A stretch of 64,000 bases of DNA. Source: Streptomyces sp. DSM 110735 (GTDB lineage: Bacteria > Actinomycetota > Actinomycetes > Streptomycetales > Streptomycetaceae). The notes under the pieces are model-generated. The model was not told where the DNA came from. It saw only the letters and a program-made list of their open reading frames with translations, and did not search any database. Of this stretch, positions 42,619 to 51,486 are shown piece after piece. Location of the stretch: NCBI RefSeq assembly GCF_016482685.1, contig NZ_JACYHF010000012.1:62001-126000 (forward strand), read 5' to 3'. How positions within the stretch are numbered: position 1 is the first letter of the stretch; each line of letters begins with the position of its first letter. The position numbers and the translations under genes are program-made.

Positions 42619-43920
42619 ATGGAGACCTACAGCAGACGCTGGTTGCTCGGCGCCGGTGCCGCCACCCTGGCCGCCGGGCTCACCGCCTGCGGTTCCGGCG
42701 GCGGCTCCGGCGCGGACGGCACGCTCACGGCGTTCGTGTACGGCGACGACGCGGCGAAGGTGCAGGCGGCGGCGGTGACGCGGTTCAACTCCTCGGCAGC
42801 CGCCCGCGAGACCAAGGGCAGGGTCCGCCTGGAGAAGGTGCCCGGCGCGGAGTACCCCGCCAAGCTGCGCACCGCGATGGGCTCCCCGAACGCCCCCGAC
42901 GTGTTCTTCAACTGGGGCGGCGGCTCCATCAAGGCGTACGAGGAGGCGCACCAGCTCCTCGACCTGACCGGCACCATCGCCTCCGACCCGGTCCTCAAGG
43001 GCGGTTTCCTGCCCTCCGTCCTCGCCGCGGGCGCGCTCGGCGGGCGCGAGTACGGCATCCCGATGCGCGGCATGCAGCCGGTGATCCTCTTCTACAACAA
43101 GCGCCTGTTCACCGAGCACAAGCTGAAGCCGCCCACCACCTGGGACCAACTCCTCGACACAAACGCGAAGTTGAAGAAAGCCGAGATCACCCCGTTCGCG
43201 CTCGGCGGCGCGGACGTCTGGCCCGAACTCATGTGGCTGGAGTACCTCGTGGACCGCATCGGCGGACCCGAGGTCTTCGACCGGATCAAGAACGGCGACC
43301 CGGCGGGCTGGGGCGACCCCGCCGTCCTCAAGGCGGCACGGACCGTGCGCGAACTCATCGACGACGGCGCCTTCGGCAAGGGCTACAGCTCGGTCGCGTA
43401 CACCAACGGCGGTGCCCCCGCAGCCTTCGCCAAGGGCAAGGCGGCGATGCACCTGATGGGCTCGTGGGAGTACTCCACCCAGCTCGGCAAGTTCCCCGAC
43501 TTCGCGAAGAAGGACCTCGGGTGGTGCCCCTTCCCGGAGTTCGAGGGCGGCGCGGGCGACATCCGCAACGTGGTCGGCAACCCCACCAACTACTGGTCGG
43601 TGAACGCCCGTACGAGCAACAAGGACGCCGCCCTCGCCTTCCTCCGCGACTGCGCCTCCGAGCGCTACGCCAAGGCGCTGATCGCCAACGGCGACATCCC
43701 GGCCACCTCCAACGCGGCCAAGCTGCTCGACGCCTCCCCCAACCCGGAGTTCGCCCGCTTCCAGTACCGCATGGTCCAGAACGCCCCCGCCTTCACGCTC
43801 AGTTGGGACCAGGCGGTCGACCCGAACGCCTCGACCCCGATGCTCACCGAGGTCAACAAACTGTTCGTCGGCAAGTCGTCGCCGGAGCGGTTCGTGTCGG
43901 CGCTCAAGGAGCTGAAGTGA
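42619..43920 (+). CDS. ABC transporter sugar-binding lipoprotein
   Basis: A 433-residue extracellular solute-binding protein of the carbohydrate type. Twin-arginine-like 'YSRRWLLGAGAATLAAGL' leads to a lipobox 'LTACGSG'. The mature part has features of sugar-binding receptors ('PDVFFNWGGGSIKAYEEA', 'GIPMRGMQPVILFYNKRLF', 'HLMGSWEY'). It is the first gene of the operon, and its stop overlaps the start of the first permease. The likely ligand is a beta-linked oligosaccharide such as xylobiose or cellobiose, inferred from the GH3 gene and the operator type. Confidence 0.9.
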   Translation: METYSRRWLLGAGAATLAAGLTACGSGGGSGADGTLTAFVYGDDAAKVQAAAVTRFNSSAAARETKGRVRLEKVPGAEYPAKLRTAMGSPNAPDVFFNWGGGSIKAYEEAHQLLDLTGTIASDPVLKGGFLPSVLAAGALGGREYGIPMRGMQPVILFYNKRLFTEHKLKPPTTWDQLLDTNAKLKKAEITPFALGGADVWPELMWLEYLVDRIGGPEVFDRIKNGDPAGWGDPAVLKAARTVRELIDDGAFGKGYSSVAYTNGGAPAAFAKGKAAMHLMGSWEYSTQLGKFPDFAKKDLGWCPFPEFEGGAGDIRNVVGNPTNYWSVNARTSNKDAALAFLRDCASERYAKALIANGDIPATSNAAKLLDASPNPEFARFQYRMVQNAPAFTLSWDQAVDPNASTPMLTEVNKLFVGKSSPERFVSALKELK

Positions 43921-44792
43921 GCGACGGGACAAGCCGGTCGGCGGCGCGCGCCGGGCGCCCCCACCCCTCCTGGGCGCTGCCCGCCGTGCTCTTCTTCGGC
44001 TTCTTCGCCCTCCTGCCCATGGTTCTCGCGTTCTGTCTGTCCTTCACCACCTGGAACGGTCTGGGCGACCCCCGCCCAGCCGGTCTGGCCAACTGGCACA
44101 AGCTGATCGGGGACGACCGGCTGACCCAGTCCCTGACCGCCACCGCCCTGCTGACGGTGGCCAGTTGGGTCTTCCAGACGCTCGCGTCCCTGCTCCTGGG
44201 CGTCTGGGCGGCGGGACGGCAGCGCAACCGGGCGATCCTGTCGGCGGTCTTCTTCGTGCCGTTCCTGCTGTCCTCGACGGCGATCTCGCTGCTCTTCTAC
44301 GCCCTGCTCGACCCCAACTTCGGCATCGTGCGCGGCGACACGCTCGGCTCGACCTCCGGCGCGTTCCTCGCGCTGGTCTTCGTCGGCGGCTGGCAGTTCA
44401 TCCCGTTCCACACGATGATCTACCAGGGCGGCGCCCGGCAGATCCCCGACGTGCTCTACCAGGCAGCCGCGATCGACGGCGCCGGACGGCTGCGCCGGTT
44501 CGTCTCCATCACGCTGCCCCAACTGCGCCACACGGCGACGACATCGAGCGTGCTGATGATCGTCGGCTCGCTGACCTACTTCGAGACCGTCCTGATCCTC
44601 ACCCAGGGCGGTCCCGGCACGGACACCGCGATCCTGCCGTACCTGATGTACGAAGCGGGCTTCAAGAGCTACGACTTCGGCTACGCCAGCGCCGTCGCGA
44701 CCTTCCTCGTCGTGGCCGCCACCGCGCTGTCGCTGCTGCTGATCCGGCTGTCCGGCTTCGGCGCCATGCGCAGCACGAGGGAAGGGATGTGA
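43917..44792 (+). CDS. ABC sugar transporter permease 1
   Basis: A 291-residue MalF-type permease with six predicted helices and the EAA loop 'YQAAAIDGAGRLRRFVSITL' that docks the ATPase. GTG at 43917 overlaps the preceding stop by four bases (GTGA). No ATPase is encoded in the operon, so a shared MsiK-type ATPase elsewhere is expected, as for other Streptomyces sugar importers. Confidence 0.92.
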   Translation: MSDGTSRSAARAGRPHPSWALPAVLFFGFFALLPMVLAFCLSFTTWNGLGDPRPAGLANWHKLIGDDRLTQSLTATALLTVASWVFQTLASLLLGVWAAGRQRNRAILSAVFFVPFLLSSTAISLLFYALLDPNFGIVRGDTLGSTSGAFLALVFVGGWQFIPFHTMIYQGGARQIPDVLYQAAAIDGAGRLRRFVSITLPQLRHTATTSSVLMIVGSLTYFETVLILTQGGPGTDTAILPYLMYEAGFKSYDFGYASAVATFLVVAATALSLLLIRLSGFGAMRSTREGM

Positions 44793-44796
44793 CACC

Positions 44797-45687
44797 GTGG
44801 CACCCGACACCCTCACCCCGCCGGTGAAGTCCCCCGCGCCTGCCAAGCCCCTGCCCCCGCACCGCCGTCGGACCCGGCGCGCCGACCCGCTCGCCGGACT
44901 CGGCTCGGTGATCTGGCTGGCCGTCGTCATCGTCCCGGTCTACGCGATGATCTCGCTGTCCCTGACCGGCCAGGACGAGGCGCTCGGCCACAACGCCCTG
45001 CGCCCGCCGCGCCACCCCACCCTGGCCAACTACGACACCGTCCTGCACAGCGGCTTCGGCCACTTCCTCGCCAACACCGTGCTGGTCGCGGCTGCCGTCG
45101 TCGCCATCGTCCTGGTCCTGTGCGTGCCGCTGGCGTACGTCGCCGTCCGCACCCGGGGCTTCTGGTCGGGCGCCGCCTTCCGGCTGTTCCTGCTCGGCGT
45201 GGCCATCCCCGCGCAGGCGGTGGTGGTCCCGCTCTATCTGATGATCGCCAAGCTGAACCTGTACGACAGCCTGCTCGCGGTGATCCTGCCCACCGCCGCC
45301 TTCGCGATGCCGGTGTCGGTGCTCGTCCTCACCGGCACCCTGCGCGACATCTCCGAGGAGCTGTACGAGGCGATGGCCCTGGACGGCGCCTCCCCGGCGC
45401 GGATGCTCTTCCAGCTCGTGATCCCGCTGGCCAAGGGCGGCATCGGCACCGTCGTCGTCTACGCGGCGCTCCAGGCGTGGAACGGCTTCCTCTTCCCCCT
45501 GATCTTCACCCAGTCCGACGGTCCCCGCGTCCTCACCCTGGGACTGTTCACCTACGTCAGCCAGTTCGGCGTCAACATCCCCGCGCTGCTCGCCTCCGTC
45601 GTCCTCTCCGGCATCCCGGTCTTCGCCGTCTACCTGGTGGCCCGGCGCGCCCTGGTCGGCGGACTGATGGGCGTGGGCGGCAAGTGA
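44797..45687 (+). CDS. ABC sugar transporter permease 2
   Basis: A 296-residue MalG-type permease. Six helices and the EAA loop 'YEAMALDGASPARMLFQLVI' are present, and the final 'ALLASVVLSGIPVFAVYLVA' helix matches the family. Four bases separate it from permease 1. The N terminus is a basic, Pro-rich cytoplasmic extension. Confidence 0.92.
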   Translation: MAPDTLTPPVKSPAPAKPLPPHRRRTRRADPLAGLGSVIWLAVVIVPVYAMISLSLTGQDEALGHNALRPPRHPTLANYDTVLHSGFGHFLANTVLVAAAVVAIVLVLCVPLAYVAVRTRGFWSGAAFRLFLLGVAIPAQAVVVPLYLMIAKLNLYDSLLAVILPTAAFAMPVSVLVLTGTLRDISEELYEAMALDGASPARMLFQLVIPLAKGGIGTVVVYAALQAWNGFLFPLIFTQSDGPRVLTLGLFTYVSQFGVNIPALLASVVLSGIPVFAVYLVARRALVGGLMGVGGK

Positions 45688-45746
45688 CCCCCGCGTAGCC
45701 CCTCGCGCACGGCGTCCCCTCGTACGACATCCCCGACAGGAGTTCC

Positions 45747-48065
45747 ATGACCACCCCCGCCTGGCGCGACCCCGCGCTGCCCGCCGCCGACCGCGTCGCC
45801 GACCTGCTGTCCCGGATGACCCTGGAGGAGAAGACGGCCCAGTTGTACGGCGTGTGGGTGGGCGCGGACGCGGAGGGCGGCGAAGTGGCGCCGCTGCAGG
45901 GCGAGATGAGCCGGGTGACGGACTGGGAGGGGCTGATCGCGTACGGGCTGGGCCAGTTGACCCGCTCGTTCGGCACCGCCCCCGTGGACGCGGCGGCGGG
46001 TGCCCGTGCGCTCGCCGCCGCCCAGCGCCGTATCGCCGCCGCGGGTCGCTTCGGCATCCCCGCGCTCGCGCACGAGGAGTGCCTGGCCGGCTTCACCGCC
46101 TGGGGCGCGACCGCGTACCCGGTGCCGCCCGCCTGGGGCGCCTCCTTCGACCCGGAGCTGGTGGAGGAGATGGGGCGCAGGATCGGCGCCGACCTGCGCT
46201 CGGTCGGCGTGCACCAGGGGCTCGCCCCGGTGCTGGACGTGGCGCGCGATCTGCGCTGGGGGCGGGTGGAGGAGACCATCGGGGAGGACCCGTACCTGGT
46301 CGGCACGGTCGGCGCCGCCTATGTACGGGGGCTGGAGTCCGCCGGGGTGGTCGCCACCCTGAAGCACTTCGCCGGGTACGCGGGCTCGGCGGGCGCCCGC
46401 AATCTGGCGCCGGTGCGGGCGGGCGTCCGCGAGCTGGCGGACGTCGTGCTGCCGCCGTTCGAGCTGGCGCTGCGCGAAGGCGGCGCGCGGTCGGTGATGG
46501 CCGCCTACACCGAGACCGACGGCGTCCCCGCCTCGGCGGACCCGGAGCTGCTGACCCACCTGCTGCGCGAGGAGTGGGGCTTCACCGGCACGGTGGTCGC
46601 GGACTACTTCGCCGTCGCCTTCCTGCGCACCCTGCACCGGGTGGCCGCCACGAAGACCGAGGCGGCGCACGTGGCGCTGGCCGCCGGGATCGACGTCGAG
46701 CTGCCCACCGTGGACTGCTACGGCAGTGACCTGGTCGCGGCGGTACGAACCGGGGACGTGCCCGAGTCACTGGTGGACCGCGCGGCTCGCCGTGTGCTGC
46801 TCCAGAAGTGCGAACTGGGGCTGCTGGACGAGGACTTCACCCCGGAGCGCGAGGGCCCGGTGGATCTGGACCCGCCCGGGAACCGTGCCCTGGCCCGCCG
46901 CCTGGCGGAGGAGTCGGTGATCCTGCTGGCCAACCCGACCGGGCTGCTCCCCCTCTCCCCCGCCGCCCGGATCGCGGTGGTGGGACCCCGCGCCGCCGAC
47001 CCGCTCGCGATGCTCGGCTGCTACTCCTTCCCCTCCCACGTCCTCCCCCACCACCCGGACGTGCCGCTCGGCATCGAGATCCCGACGGTCCTGGAGTCCC
47101 TGCGCGCCGAACTCCCGGACGCGGAGGTCAAGTTCGCCGAAGGCTGCGGCGTCTCCGACCCGGACACCTCCGGCTTCGCGGAAGCGGTCGCCCTCGCGGC
47201 GGACGCCGACGTGTGCGTGGCGGTGCTCGGCGACCGGGCGGGCCTGTTCGGGCGGGGCACCTCCGGCGAGGGGTGCGATGTGGCGGACCTGGAACTCCCG
47301 GGCGTACAAGCCGGGTTGCTGGACGCGCTGGTCGCCACCGGCACCCCGGTCGCCCTGGTCCTGCTCACCGGACGCCCCTACGCGCTGGGTCGCTGGGAAG
47401 CGCAACTCGGCGCGAGCGTCCAGGCGTTCCTCCCCGGCGAGGAGGGCGGCACGGCGGTCGCCGGAGTGCTCTCGGGACGGGTCAACCCCTCGGGACGCCT
47501 CCCGCTGAGCGTGCCCCGCGACCCCGGTGGCCAGCCCTGGACCTACCTCCAGCCACCGCTCGGACTCCCCAGTGAGGTCAGCGCCCTGGACCCGGCGCCG
47601 CTCTTCCCGTTCGGCCACGGACTGTCGTACACCTCGTTCGCCTGGGGGGAGTTCAGCTCCGCGGAGCCCGTGGAGATCGGCACGGACGGGGTGTACGACC
47701 TCGCGCTGAGCGTGCGCAACACCGGGGAGCGGGCGGGCGCGGAGGTGGTGCAGCTCTATCTGCACGACCCGGTCGCCTCGGTGACGCGTCCCGAGGTGCG
47801 CCTGATCGGTTACCGGCGGCTGGAGTTGGAGCCGGGCGAGGAGCGGCGGGTGAGTTTCCGCTTCCATGCCGACCTGGCGTCCTTCACCGGGCGTTCGGGC
47901 AGCCGGATCGTCGAACCGGGGCTGCTGGAGCTGCGGTTGGGCCCGTCGAGCGCCGAGGTGCGGCACACCGCGCAGGTGACGCTGACGGGTCCGGTGCGGC
48001 TGGTCGGTCCCGACCGGGTGCTGCGCTGCGAGACGGCGGACGCGCGGGTGGCACCGGCGGGGTGA
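45747..48065 (+). CDS. GH3 beta-glycosidase (BxlA-like)
   Basis: A 772-residue family 3 glycoside hydrolase, without signal peptide and so intracellular. The (alpha/beta)8 domain includes 'VVATLKHFAGY' and the nucleophile loop 'GTVVADYFAVAFLR' (Asp ~286). The (alpha/beta)6 sandwich follows, then a fibronectin III-like C-terminal domain ('LSVRNTGERAGAEVVQLYLH'). It would split the imported oligosaccharide; size and context match beta-xylosidase BxlA, though beta-glucosidase activity is equally possible. It is the last gene of the operon, followed by a strong terminator. Confidence 0.9.
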   Translation: MTTPAWRDPALPAADRVADLLSRMTLEEKTAQLYGVWVGADAEGGEVAPLQGEMSRVTDWEGLIAYGLGQLTRSFGTAPVDAAAGARALAAAQRRIAAAGRFGIPALAHEECLAGFTAWGATAYPVPPAWGASFDPELVEEMGRRIGADLRSVGVHQGLAPVLDVARDLRWGRVEETIGEDPYLVGTVGAAYVRGLESAGVVATLKHFAGYAGSAGARNLAPVRAGVRELADVVLPPFELALREGGARSVMAAYTETDGVPASADPELLTHLLREEWGFTGTVVADYFAVAFLRTLHRVAATKTEAAHVALAAGIDVELPTVDCYGSDLVAAVRTGDVPESLVDRAARRVLLQKCELGLLDEDFTPEREGPVDLDPPGNRALARRLAEESVILLANPTGLLPLSPAARIAVVGPRAADPLAMLGCYSFPSHVLPHHPDVPLGIEIPTVLESLRAELPDAEVKFAEGCGVSDPDTSGFAEAVALAADADVCVAVLGDRAGLFGRGTSGEGCDVADLELPGVQAGLLDALVATGTPVALVLLTGRPYALGRWEAQLGASVQAFLPGEEGGTAVAGVLSGRVNPSGRLPLSVPRDPGGQPWTYLQPPLGLPSEVSALDPAPLFPFGHGLSYTSFAWGEFSSAEPVEIGTDGVYDLALSVRNTGERAGAEVVQLYLHDPVASVTRPEVRLIGYRRLELEPGEERRVSFRFHADLASFTGRSGSRIVEPGLLELRLGPSSAEVRHTAQVTLTGPVRLVGPDRVLRCETADARVAPAG

Positions 48066-48078
48066 GGGGGAAACGGCG

Positions 48079-48108
48079 AAGGCGCCCCGGTCGAAACCGG
48101 GGCGCCTT
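48079..48108 (+). terminator. Terminator of the sugar operon
   Basis: A perfect 13-bp stem, AAGGCGCCCCGGT with ACCGGGGCGCCTT, loop CGAA, followed by CTGATCTG; it sits 14 bases past the GH3 stop. Confidence 0.85.
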
Positions 48109-48124
48109 CTGATCTGAGCGCCGG

Positions 48125-48213
48125 GCAGGCCTTGCACCTGCATTTCCCCGCAGGAAGCGGGGCGTCTTTCCTTGGACCACCAACGCCTGGCGTTCTGACC
48201 GGAGTTGTTCCGG
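48125..48213. other. Cluster of four small hairpins
   Basis: Four consecutive hairpins occur in 89 bases: GCAGG/CCTGC (48125-48141); CCCCGC-AGGAA-GCGGGG (48146-48162), followed on the plus strand by CGTCTTTCCTT; AACGC/GCGTT (48182-48194); and CCGGA/TCCGG (48199-48213). They may be a second terminator plus a small structured RNA, or the remnant end of a mobile element. No open frame of note is here. Confidence 0.4.
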
Positions 48214-48285
48214 CCCGTTCGCTCTGTGATGATCATAGCCAGAGATCGCCGCCGAGCGCCAGCCCTGATCGCGCAAGCAGCGAGA

Positions 48286-48540
48286 TCAGTTCCCGACGGG
48301 TTCGAACCGCCACCGGTGCACCGGTCGCGACACCAACCCCGCCTCCGGCTCGGGCAGTTCCGGCACGTCCGCGTCGTACGCCGCGTCCCACCACGTGATG
48401 ACCAGCACCCGCTCCCCCGGCGCCCGGAAGGTCTCCCGGCGCAGCGGCTCGGCGGGCAGTTCCTGGGCGCGGGCCCAGGCGAGGAGGTCGGCGCCCCGGT
48501 CCTCGGCGGCTTTCGCCTCCCACATCAGGGCGACGCTCAC
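48286..48540 (-). CDS. Small protein translationally coupled to tsaD
   Basis: An 84-residue acidic protein ('MWEAKAAEDRGADLLAWARA', 'ERVLVITWWDA', 'RPVHRWRFEPV'). The pattern suggests a small alpha/beta fold of the antibiotic-biosynthesis-monooxygenase (ABM) kind, but I cannot assign a family firmly. The GTG start overlaps the tsaD stop by four bases (GTGA), with AAGGAG 11 bases upstream, so it is co-translated with tsaD. Confidence 0.7.
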   Translation of the reverse strand: MSVALMWEAKAAEDRGADLLAWARAQELPAEPLRRETFRAPGERVLVITWWDAAYDADVPELPEPEAGLVSRPVHRWRFEPVGN

Positions 48541-49640
48541 GAGTACAGGTTCTCCTTGCTGACCTCGTGGACGTGGTCGTGGTCGTGGGTGTGCCCGGTG
48601 CCCGGCACGTGCGGGTCGGTGACCGGCAGGGAGGAGTCGGCGGACAGGTCCCAGTCGGAGGCGGACCGGTTGCGGGCGACCATCTCGGCGCCGAGCGCGG
48701 CGACCATCGCGCCGTTGTCCGTGCACAGCTTGGGACGCGGCACCCGCAGCCGGATGCCCGCCGCCTCGCAGCGCTCCTGGGCGAGCGCCCGCAGCCGGGA
48801 ATTGGCGGCGACACCGCCGCCGATCATGAGGTGGTCGACGCCCTCGTCCTTGCAGGCGCGCACCGCCTTGCGGGTGAGCACGTCCACCACCGCTTCCTGG
48901 AAGGAGGCGGCCACGTCACGGACGGGCACTTCCTCGCCCGCGGCGCGCTTCGCCTCGATCCAGCGGGCCACGGCGGTCTTCAGACCGGAGAAGGAGAAGT
49001 CGTAGGCGGGGTCGCGGGGACCGGTCAGACCGCGCGGGAAGGCGATGGCCGTCGGGTCGCCCTCGCGGGCGTAGCGGTCGATGACCGGACCGCCGGGGAA
49101 GCCCAGGTTCAGCACGCGGGCGATCTTGTCGAACGCCTCGCCCGCCGCGTCGTCGATGGTGGCGCCCATCGGGCGGACGTCGGAGGTGATGTCCGAGGAC
49201 AGCAGCAGCGAGGAGTGCCCGCCGGAGACCAGCAGCGCCATGGTCGGCTCGGGCAGCGGGCCGTGCTCCAACTGGTCCACGCAGATGTGCGAGGCGAGGT
49301 GGTTGACGCCGTAGAGCGGCTTGCCGAGGGCGTAGGCGTACGCCTTGGCGGCGGAGACGCCGACCAGCAGGGCGCCCGCGAGACCGGGTCCCGCGGTCAC
49401 CGCGATGCCGTCGAGGTCGCGGGCGGTGATGCCCGCCTCCTTCAGCGCGCGGTCGATGGTCGGGACCATCGCCTCCAGATGGGCGCGGGAGGCGACCTCG
49501 GGGACCACGCCGCCGAAGCGGGCGTGCTCGTCGACGCTGGAGGCGACGGCGTCCGCCAGCAGGGTGGTGCCGCGGACGATGCCGACGCCGGTCTCGTCGC
49601 AGGAGGTCTCGATGCCGAGGACGAGGGGTTCGTCAGCCAT
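48537..49640 (-). CDS. tsaD: tRNA t6A synthase subunit TsaD
   Basis: A 367-residue Kae1/TsaD ATPase that transfers threonylcarbamoyl to A37 of ANN-decoding tRNAs. 'VLGIETSCDETGVGIV', metal-binding 'GVNHLASHICVDQ', 'LLVSGGHSSLLLSSDI', and 'IGGGVAANSRLRALA' are family signatures. It extends at the C terminus with a His/Asp-rich tail ('GTGHTHDHDHVHEV') that may bind metal. It overlaps rimI by eight bases upstream and the 84-aa gene downstream. Confidence 0.96.
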   Translation of the reverse strand: MADEPLVLGIETSCDETGVGIVRGTTLLADAVASSVDEHARFGGVVPEVASRAHLEAMVPTIDRALKEAGITARDLDGIAVTAGPGLAGALLVGVSAAKAYAYALGKPLYGVNHLASHICVDQLEHGPLPEPTMALLVSGGHSSLLLSSDITSDVRPMGATIDDAAGEAFDKIARVLNLGFPGGPVIDRYAREGDPTAIAFPRGLTGPRDPAYDFSFSGLKTAVARWIEAKRAAGEEVPVRDVAASFQEAVVDVLTRKAVRACKDEGVDHLMIGGGVAANSRLRALAQERCEAAGIRLRVPRPKLCTDNGAMVAALGAEMVARNRSASDWDLSADSSLPVTDPHVPGTGHTHDHDHVHEVSKENLYS

Positions 49641-50139
49641 TGATCTCGGTTCCTTGTACGTCTTCCAGGGAGGAAGAGGGGTCGGTCAGGCGCATCACCA
49701 GGGCGTCCACGTTGCCCGGCTGGTAGTAGCCGCGCCGGAAGCCGATGGGGGCGAAGCCGAAGCGCTCGTAGAGCTTCTGGGCGCGGGTGTTGTCCACCCG
49801 GCACTCCAGCATCACCTCGGCGCACTCGAAGGCGGTCGCCGCCCGCAGCAGCTCGGTCAGCAGGCGGGCGCCGAGACCGGTGCCCTGCTGGTCGCGGGCG
49901 ACGGCGATGGTCTGCACGTCGGCGAGGTCGCCGGAGGCGGCGAGTCCCGCGTAGCCGACGATCCGGCCGTCCGGCACCGAGGCGACCAGATAGCGCCGGG
50001 TCGCCTCGGGACCCCGGGAGTGGGCCAGCTCGGACCAGAACATGCCCCGCGACCAGGCGTCCTCGGGGAACAGGTCCTTCTCCAGCTCAAGGACCCGGTC
50101 GATGTCCCACCAGCGCATCTCGCGCAGCTTCGCGGTCAC
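49633..50139 (-). CDS. rimI: GNAT acetyltransferase RimI
   Basis: A 168-residue GNAT N-acetyltransferase, RimI type (ribosomal protein S18 N-terminal Ala acetylation or related). Acetyl-CoA site 'RDQQGTGLGARLLTELLRAA', 'MLECRVDNTRAQKLYERFGF' and 'GFRRGYYQPGNVDALVM' are typical. The GTG start at 50139 overlaps the tsaB stop; its stop overlaps the tsaD start. The tsaB-rimI-tsaD order is a conserved t6A operon arrangement. Confidence 0.95.
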   Translation of the reverse strand: MTAKLREMRWWDIDRVLELEKDLFPEDAWSRGMFWSELAHSRGPEATRRYLVASVPDGRIVGYAGLAASGDLADVQTIAVARDQQGTGLGARLLTELLRAATAFECAEVMLECRVDNTRAQKLYERFGFAPIGFRRGYYQPGNVDALVMRLTDPSSSLEDVQGTEING

Positions 50140-50792
50140 TTGGGGGTGACCACCTTGTAGTTCTTCGGCACCTGCGCGTCCGGGCGGCGCAGATACAGCG
50201 GCCGGGGCTCCGCCGGCTCCTCGCCCCTGGCCAGCTTCTCTGCGGCAAGGGAGGCGAGCGCGGCGGCGGAGACGTGCTCCGGCTCGTGTGCCTGGGGGAA
50301 GGTGTCCGGGTAGAGCAGCGCGCCCGCGCCGACGGCGGGCAGTCCCGCGACGCGCTCCGCGATGTCGGCCGGGCGGTCCACGGCGGGACCGGTGAGCCGG
50401 GTGCGCGAGTCGGCGTAGGTCGCCCAGTAGACCTCCTTGCGCCGGGCGTCGGTGGCCACGACGAAGGGTCCCTTCTCGATGTCGGCGGCGTAGGCGAGAC
50501 CGTCCAGGGTGCACACGCCGTGCACGGGGACGCCGAGCGCGAGACCGAAGGTGTCGGCGGTCATGAGACCGACGCGCAGACCCGTGTAGGGACCGGGTCC
50601 GGTGCCGACGACGATGCCGGTGACGGCGTCGAGCTTGACCCCGGCGGCGGCGAGCACACGGTCGACGGCGGGCAGCAGCAGCTCCCCGTGGCGGCGCGCG
50701 TCCACCTGGCCGGACGAGGCGACGACGTCCGTGCCGTCGTGCAGGGCGACGGTGACGGCGGGGGTGGCGGTATCCAGAGCGAGCAAGAGCAC
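50136..50792 (-). CDS. tsaB: t6A complex subunit TsaB
   Basis: A 218-residue TsaB, the inactive TsaD paralogue required for the TsaB-TsaD-TsaE complex. 'LLALDTATPAVTVALHD', 'GTGPGPYTGLRVGLMTA' and 'FVVATDARRKEVYWATY' identify it. GTG start without a strong ribosome binding site. First gene of tsaB-rimI-tsaD; divergent from the 195-aa gene. Confidence 0.94.
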   Translation of the reverse strand: MLLLALDTATPAVTVALHDGTDVVASSGQVDARRHGELLLPAVDRVLAAAGVKLDAVTGIVVGTGPGPYTGLRVGLMTADTFGLALGVPVHGVCTLDGLAYAADIEKGPFVVATDARRKEVYWATYADSRTRLTGPAVDRPADIAERVAGLPAVGAGALLYPDTFPQAHEPEHVSAAALASLAAEKLARGEEPAEPRPLYLRRPDAQVPKNYKVVTPK

Positions 50793-50879
50793 GCGAACAG
50801 CCTACGGCGCCCGCGGCTCGCGCACGCCCGCCCCGGACGGACGGTCACCGGCTGCTACGGTCTGTATGAAGTACGACAT

Positions 50880-51467
50880 ATGGGCACGAAGCGAAGGCGG
50901 TCCCACGTGGCAGGCACCAGCTCGGGAATCGTGGCCGGTCTCACCGCGGCCGCCCTCGGCACCGTCGCCCTCCTCGCCTGGCAGGCGCAGGCCACCGTGC
51001 CGCCGGGTCTGAGCGGTTCCAAGGCGAGCGCCTCCCCCTCCGCCGCCGTGAAGGCACCGCGCGACCGCCGCCACCCGACCGCACTGCCGCGGAACTCGGG
51101 CAAGGGCGAGCGGGTCGTGTACTCGGTGGACGACGACCGGGTCTGGCTGGTGGACGACCGGGATCGCGTGCGGCGCACCTTCAAGGTGCGCCCCGGGCAG
51201 GTGGACCCGCGGCTCGGCGCCTACTGGGTGACCTCGCGCTCCAAGCAGGTCACCGGCACCGACGGCGTGCTCGTCGAGCACGTGGTCCGCTTCGCGACAC
51301 GCAGCGGCGTGACGATCGGCTTCAGCGCCGCCGCCGACGACGATCCGGCGGACAACGACGCCGGCACCGGCTCGGTGAAGACCGGCGGCATCCGCGAGAC
51401 CCGGCCGGACGGCAACGCCATGTGGCAGTTCGCGACGATCGGCGTCCCGGTGATGGTGATCCGCTGA
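50880..51467 (+). CDS. Membrane-anchored or secreted protein, unknown function
   Basis: A 195-residue protein: basic N terminus (MGTKRRRSH), one hydrophobic segment ('GIVAGLTAAALGTVALLAWQ'), a Ser/Pro/Ala-rich stretch, then an extracytoplasmic beta-rich domain ('RVVYSVDDDRVWLVDDRD', 'AYWVTSRSKQVTG'). I do not recognise a family. It is inserted, in opposite orientation, between tsaE and tsaB. No good ribosome binding site is seen before the ATG. Confidence 0.7.
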   Translation: MGTKRRRSHVAGTSSGIVAGLTAAALGTVALLAWQAQATVPPGLSGSKASASPSAAVKAPRDRRHPTALPRNSGKGERVVYSVDDDRVWLVDDRDRVRRTFKVRPGQVDPRLGAYWVTSRSKQVTGTDGVLVEHVVRFATRSGVTIGFSAAADDDPADNDAGTGSVKTGGIRETRPDGNAMWQFATIGVPVMVIR

Positions 51468-51486
51468 CTCCCCCGCCGTGACGCGG

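Noticed and set aside
48111..48285. Protein-coding mobile element remnant (TnpB-like)
   Set aside because: Short frames here lack zinc-finger or RuvC motifs; only small hairpins suggest an element end, so it is kept as a weak structural observation.
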